From Faecalibacter rhinopitheci (GTDB lineage Bacteria; Bacteroidota; Bacteroidia; Flavobacteriales; Weeksellaceae), in assembly GCF_015234135.1 (NCBI RefSeq), contig NZ_JADGIK010000003.1, forward strand, positions 62,001-126,000: a stretch of 64,000 nt of DNA, written 5' to 3'. The notes beneath the pieces are model-generated. The model had not been told where the DNA came from. It made no database searches and saw only the letters and a program-made list of their open reading frames with translations. Shown piece by piece: positions 62,301 through 64,000 of the stretch; the first letter of the stretch is position 1; every line of letters starts with the position of its first letter. Made by a program: the position numbers and the translations under genes.

Positions 62301-63962
62301 ATGTCAATAACAAGAGCTAGAAGATCCACAGATGCGATCGAAAGATTATATATTTCAATGCGCCACTTGTTTCATAGAGGCGTTTATCGTATTTCAGGGG
62401 GTCCTGGCAAAATATTAAGAAATCTATTATTTGAATTAGAACCAGAGATTTATGGTTCTATGACAGATCCAAATAAGGTTGAATTAAGTGGTTTAATGTA
62501 CGTGTTAGACCGATTACCAGAAGGAATCGTTGAAACACCATTCATTTCTTTTACAGCAGATGAAGGGTATGATCGTTCTATATTCACGCCAATTATTCCT
62601 GCGAAAAGACGTCGTTTTTGTTACAGAATTGATGATGACCAAATGAACATTGAAATTTCTAGAGGTCGTTCAGAAATCTATGATATTTTAACACACTTAA
62701 CGTTCTTATTCAACGAAGCAGATAAAATCAGAAACCGTGCATTTGATAATCAAACTTTAGCAAAAAATAGAGTTTGGGAAATTATTGAGGATATTGTTTT
62801 ATCTAAAAAAGAATTATCTCGCAAAGATCGTGAAGTTGCAATCATGCATTTATCAACAATCTTAGGAAGAACATTCGAAGAAACGCAAGCAATGCACGCT
62901 TACTTTAGTACTACGGATAATCCAGATAAGTTTTTCTCAACGATCTATTGGATGGGAACAACAAGCCAGGCAGATAGAATTGGGATTAAGAAACGTGAAG
63001 TTACATTTACATCAACTTTAAGAGAATCTATTGGTCACCATGTAATTGGAGAAAAATGGGCCAATGAGATTAAACGTAATTTATTAGCTAATAATTTACA
63101 AGAAAAAAATATTCATATCGTTAGTGCTAATATGCACTCAGTTTCTAATATGTTGTATGCACACGATGCATTAAAACGTAAATACAAGGAAGAATCTGTA
63201 GAAATATATGAAGATCTAAGTGCTGCTAACAATAAATTAATGCGCGATCAGTTACATGAATATGTACAACAGAAAGGATTAATTTATATCAAAGATAAAT
63301 CAGGAACTAACATTGATATTCAGATCATTGATTTATCAAAAATAGATCTTAAAAACACCGCTTTTTCTCATGCAAAAGCAAAAGATAATGAAGTTATTAT
63401 CGTAATGGATTACGCATTTGGAGAACAAGCTTTTGAAGCGATGGATGAGTTATTAAAACCATATAAATCACCAGAAGCTACTTTTAAAATGAATGTAAAA
63501 TCTGTGTCAATCATGGGGAAAGCAGGAATTTTAGAAGGAGTAAAAGGAGATATTATGATTGCTACATCGCATGTTTTTGAAGGAACTACGGATAATTATT
63601 TCTTTGATAATGAATTATCTTCTGAAGATTTCAAAGATTGTGGATTAGGAGTTTACGAAGGTCCAATGATTTCAGTTTTAGGAACTTCTTTACAAAATAA
63701 AGATATTTTAGAATACTTTAAAAACTCATCTTTCCAAGCAATCGGTTTAGAAATGGAAGGTGCGCATTATCATAAAGCGATACAAGTAGCCTCTAAGATT
63801 CGTCACCATATCGATAAAGATGTAAAAGTAATGTATGCGTACTATGCATCAGATAATCCTTTAGAAACAGGAAGTACATTAGCATCAGGAGGTTTAGGAC
63901 TTACAGGAGTTAAACCAACTTATTTAATTACGCAAAAGATTTTAGAAAAAATCATTCAATAA
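62301..63962 (+). CDS. DUF6909-type protein with nucleoside-phosphorylase-like C-terminus
   Basis: A 553-residue protein. The N-terminal part (about 1-330; TRARRSTDAIERLYISMRHL, RRRFCYRIDDDQMNIEISRG) matches a Bacteroidota-specific family I know as DUF6909. The C-terminal third (about 365-553) has purine-phosphorylase-fold motifs: GDIMIATSHVFEG, YEGPMISVLGTSLQN, the ribose-site-like IGLEMEGAHYHKAI and YYASDNPLE with the catalytic-type Asp. The overall plan recalls AMP nucleosidase (accessory plus phosphorylase domain). A nucleoside or nucleotide cleaving role is therefore likely but inferred. Coupled to the DUF3109 gene 4 bases upstream. Confidence 0.7.
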   Translation: MSITRARRSTDAIERLYISMRHLFHRGVYRISGGPGKILRNLLFELEPEIYGSMTDPNKVELSGLMYVLDRLPEGIVETPFISFTADEGYDRSIFTPIIPAKRRRFCYRIDDDQMNIEISRGRSEIYDILTHLTFLFNEADKIRNRAFDNQTLAKNRVWEIIEDIVLSKKELSRKDREVAIMHLSTILGRTFEETQAMHAYFSTTDNPDKFFSTIYWMGTTSQADRIGIKKREVTFTSTLRESIGHHVIGEKWANEIKRNLLANNLQEKNIHIVSANMHSVSNMLYAHDALKRKYKEESVEIYEDLSAANNKLMRDQLHEYVQQKGLIYIKDKSGTNIDIQIIDLSKIDLKNTAFSHAKAKDNEVIIVMDYAFGEQAFEAMDELLKPYKSPEATFKMNVKSVSIMGKAGILEGVKGDIMIATSHVFEGTTDNYFFDNELSSEDFKDCGLGVYEGPMISVLGTSLQNKDILEYFKNSSFQAIGLEMEGAHYHKAIQVASKIRHHIDKDVKVMYAYYASDNPLETGSTLASGGLGLTGVKPTYLITQKILEKIIQ

Positions 63963-63965
63963 AAT

Positions 63966-64000
63966 ATGAAAAATTTTTCCATCCTTGGATATGGGCATAT
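63966..64000 (+). CDS. Partial gene at the right edge
   Basis: An ATG three bases after the preceding stop opens a frame reading MKNFSILGYGH before the window ends. The close spacing suggests continuation of the operon. Eleven codons are too few to name it; the GYGH could belong to a nucleotide-binding loop, which is only a guess. Confidence 0.5.
   Translation, partial: MKNFSILGYGH

Overview
The window is A+T-rich DNA from a member of the Bacteroidota, class Flavobacteriia, most likely the Weeksellaceae/Empedobacter-Chryseobacterium side (inference from gene content; genus not resolved). Supporting signs are the gliding lipoprotein gldD, GLPGLI, DUF4296, DUF4252 and DUF4271 family proteins, an OmpP1 plus GDSL-lipoprotein pair, repeated Bacteroidota-type promoters (TTG or TTTG, about 18-19 bases, TAnnTTTG) and the absence of clear Shine-Dalgarno sequences. 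Most of the window is ordinary chromosomal backbone with compact operons and strong intergenic hairpin terminators.

Layout. 1-465: ribosomal proteins L27 (cut by the window edge) and L21. 640-3128: ferrous iron uptake (feoA, feoB and a tiny Cys-rich FeoB partner). 3297-5002: a membrane-anchored AraC-type regulator and MeaB GTPase. 5060-8862 (minus): mutY-ssb-gldD-rseP followed by two identical tRNA-Asn genes. 8947-11039: HU, a 30-residue basic protein and RNase G. 11080-14081: GLPGLI protein, siderophore-interacting reductase, tyrosine phosphatase, small barrel protein. 14177-22717: BaiN-like flavoprotein, OmpP1/FadL barrel with SGNH lipoprotein, fructose-bisphosphatase, aspartate kinase, and an OlsF-like two-domain acyltransferase. 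22805-30612: small lipoprotein, argH, and two different aconitases in tandem. 30703-31040: duplicated tRNA-Phe. 31292-38513: envelope genes (outer membrane barrel, LptC, PpiD-like), a double-NBD peptide ABC ATPase, a CNNM/CBS protein. 38563-41615: DEDD exonuclease, serine hydrolase, superoxide dismutase, folB.

41668-48465 is the accessory part: a 6.7 kb integrative element sits in the 3' end of tRNA-Cys, flanked by a 13-bp att repeat. It carries, on the minus strand, a tyrosine integrase, an unknown gene, an AlpA/excisionase-like HTH protein, an SF3 helicase/primase-like protein, an unannotated 47-residue ORF, and a two-gene cargo (an unknown 246-residue protein and an XRE-ImmA metallopeptidase). 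The gene order resembles phage-inducible chromosomal islands, and there is no relaxase or structural phage gene. A 24-bp direct repeat lies just inside each end.

48723-64000: backbone resumes with an RND efflux operon (MFP, pump, TolC), a DUF4296 lipoprotein with a polyprenol-phosphate mannosyltransferase, DUF4271 plus hemD, recJ, rsmI, a DUF4252 lipoprotein, dxs, a DUF3109 protein and a large DUF6909-type protein whose C-terminus has nucleoside-phosphorylase-like motifs. The last 35 bases start another gene that is cut off.
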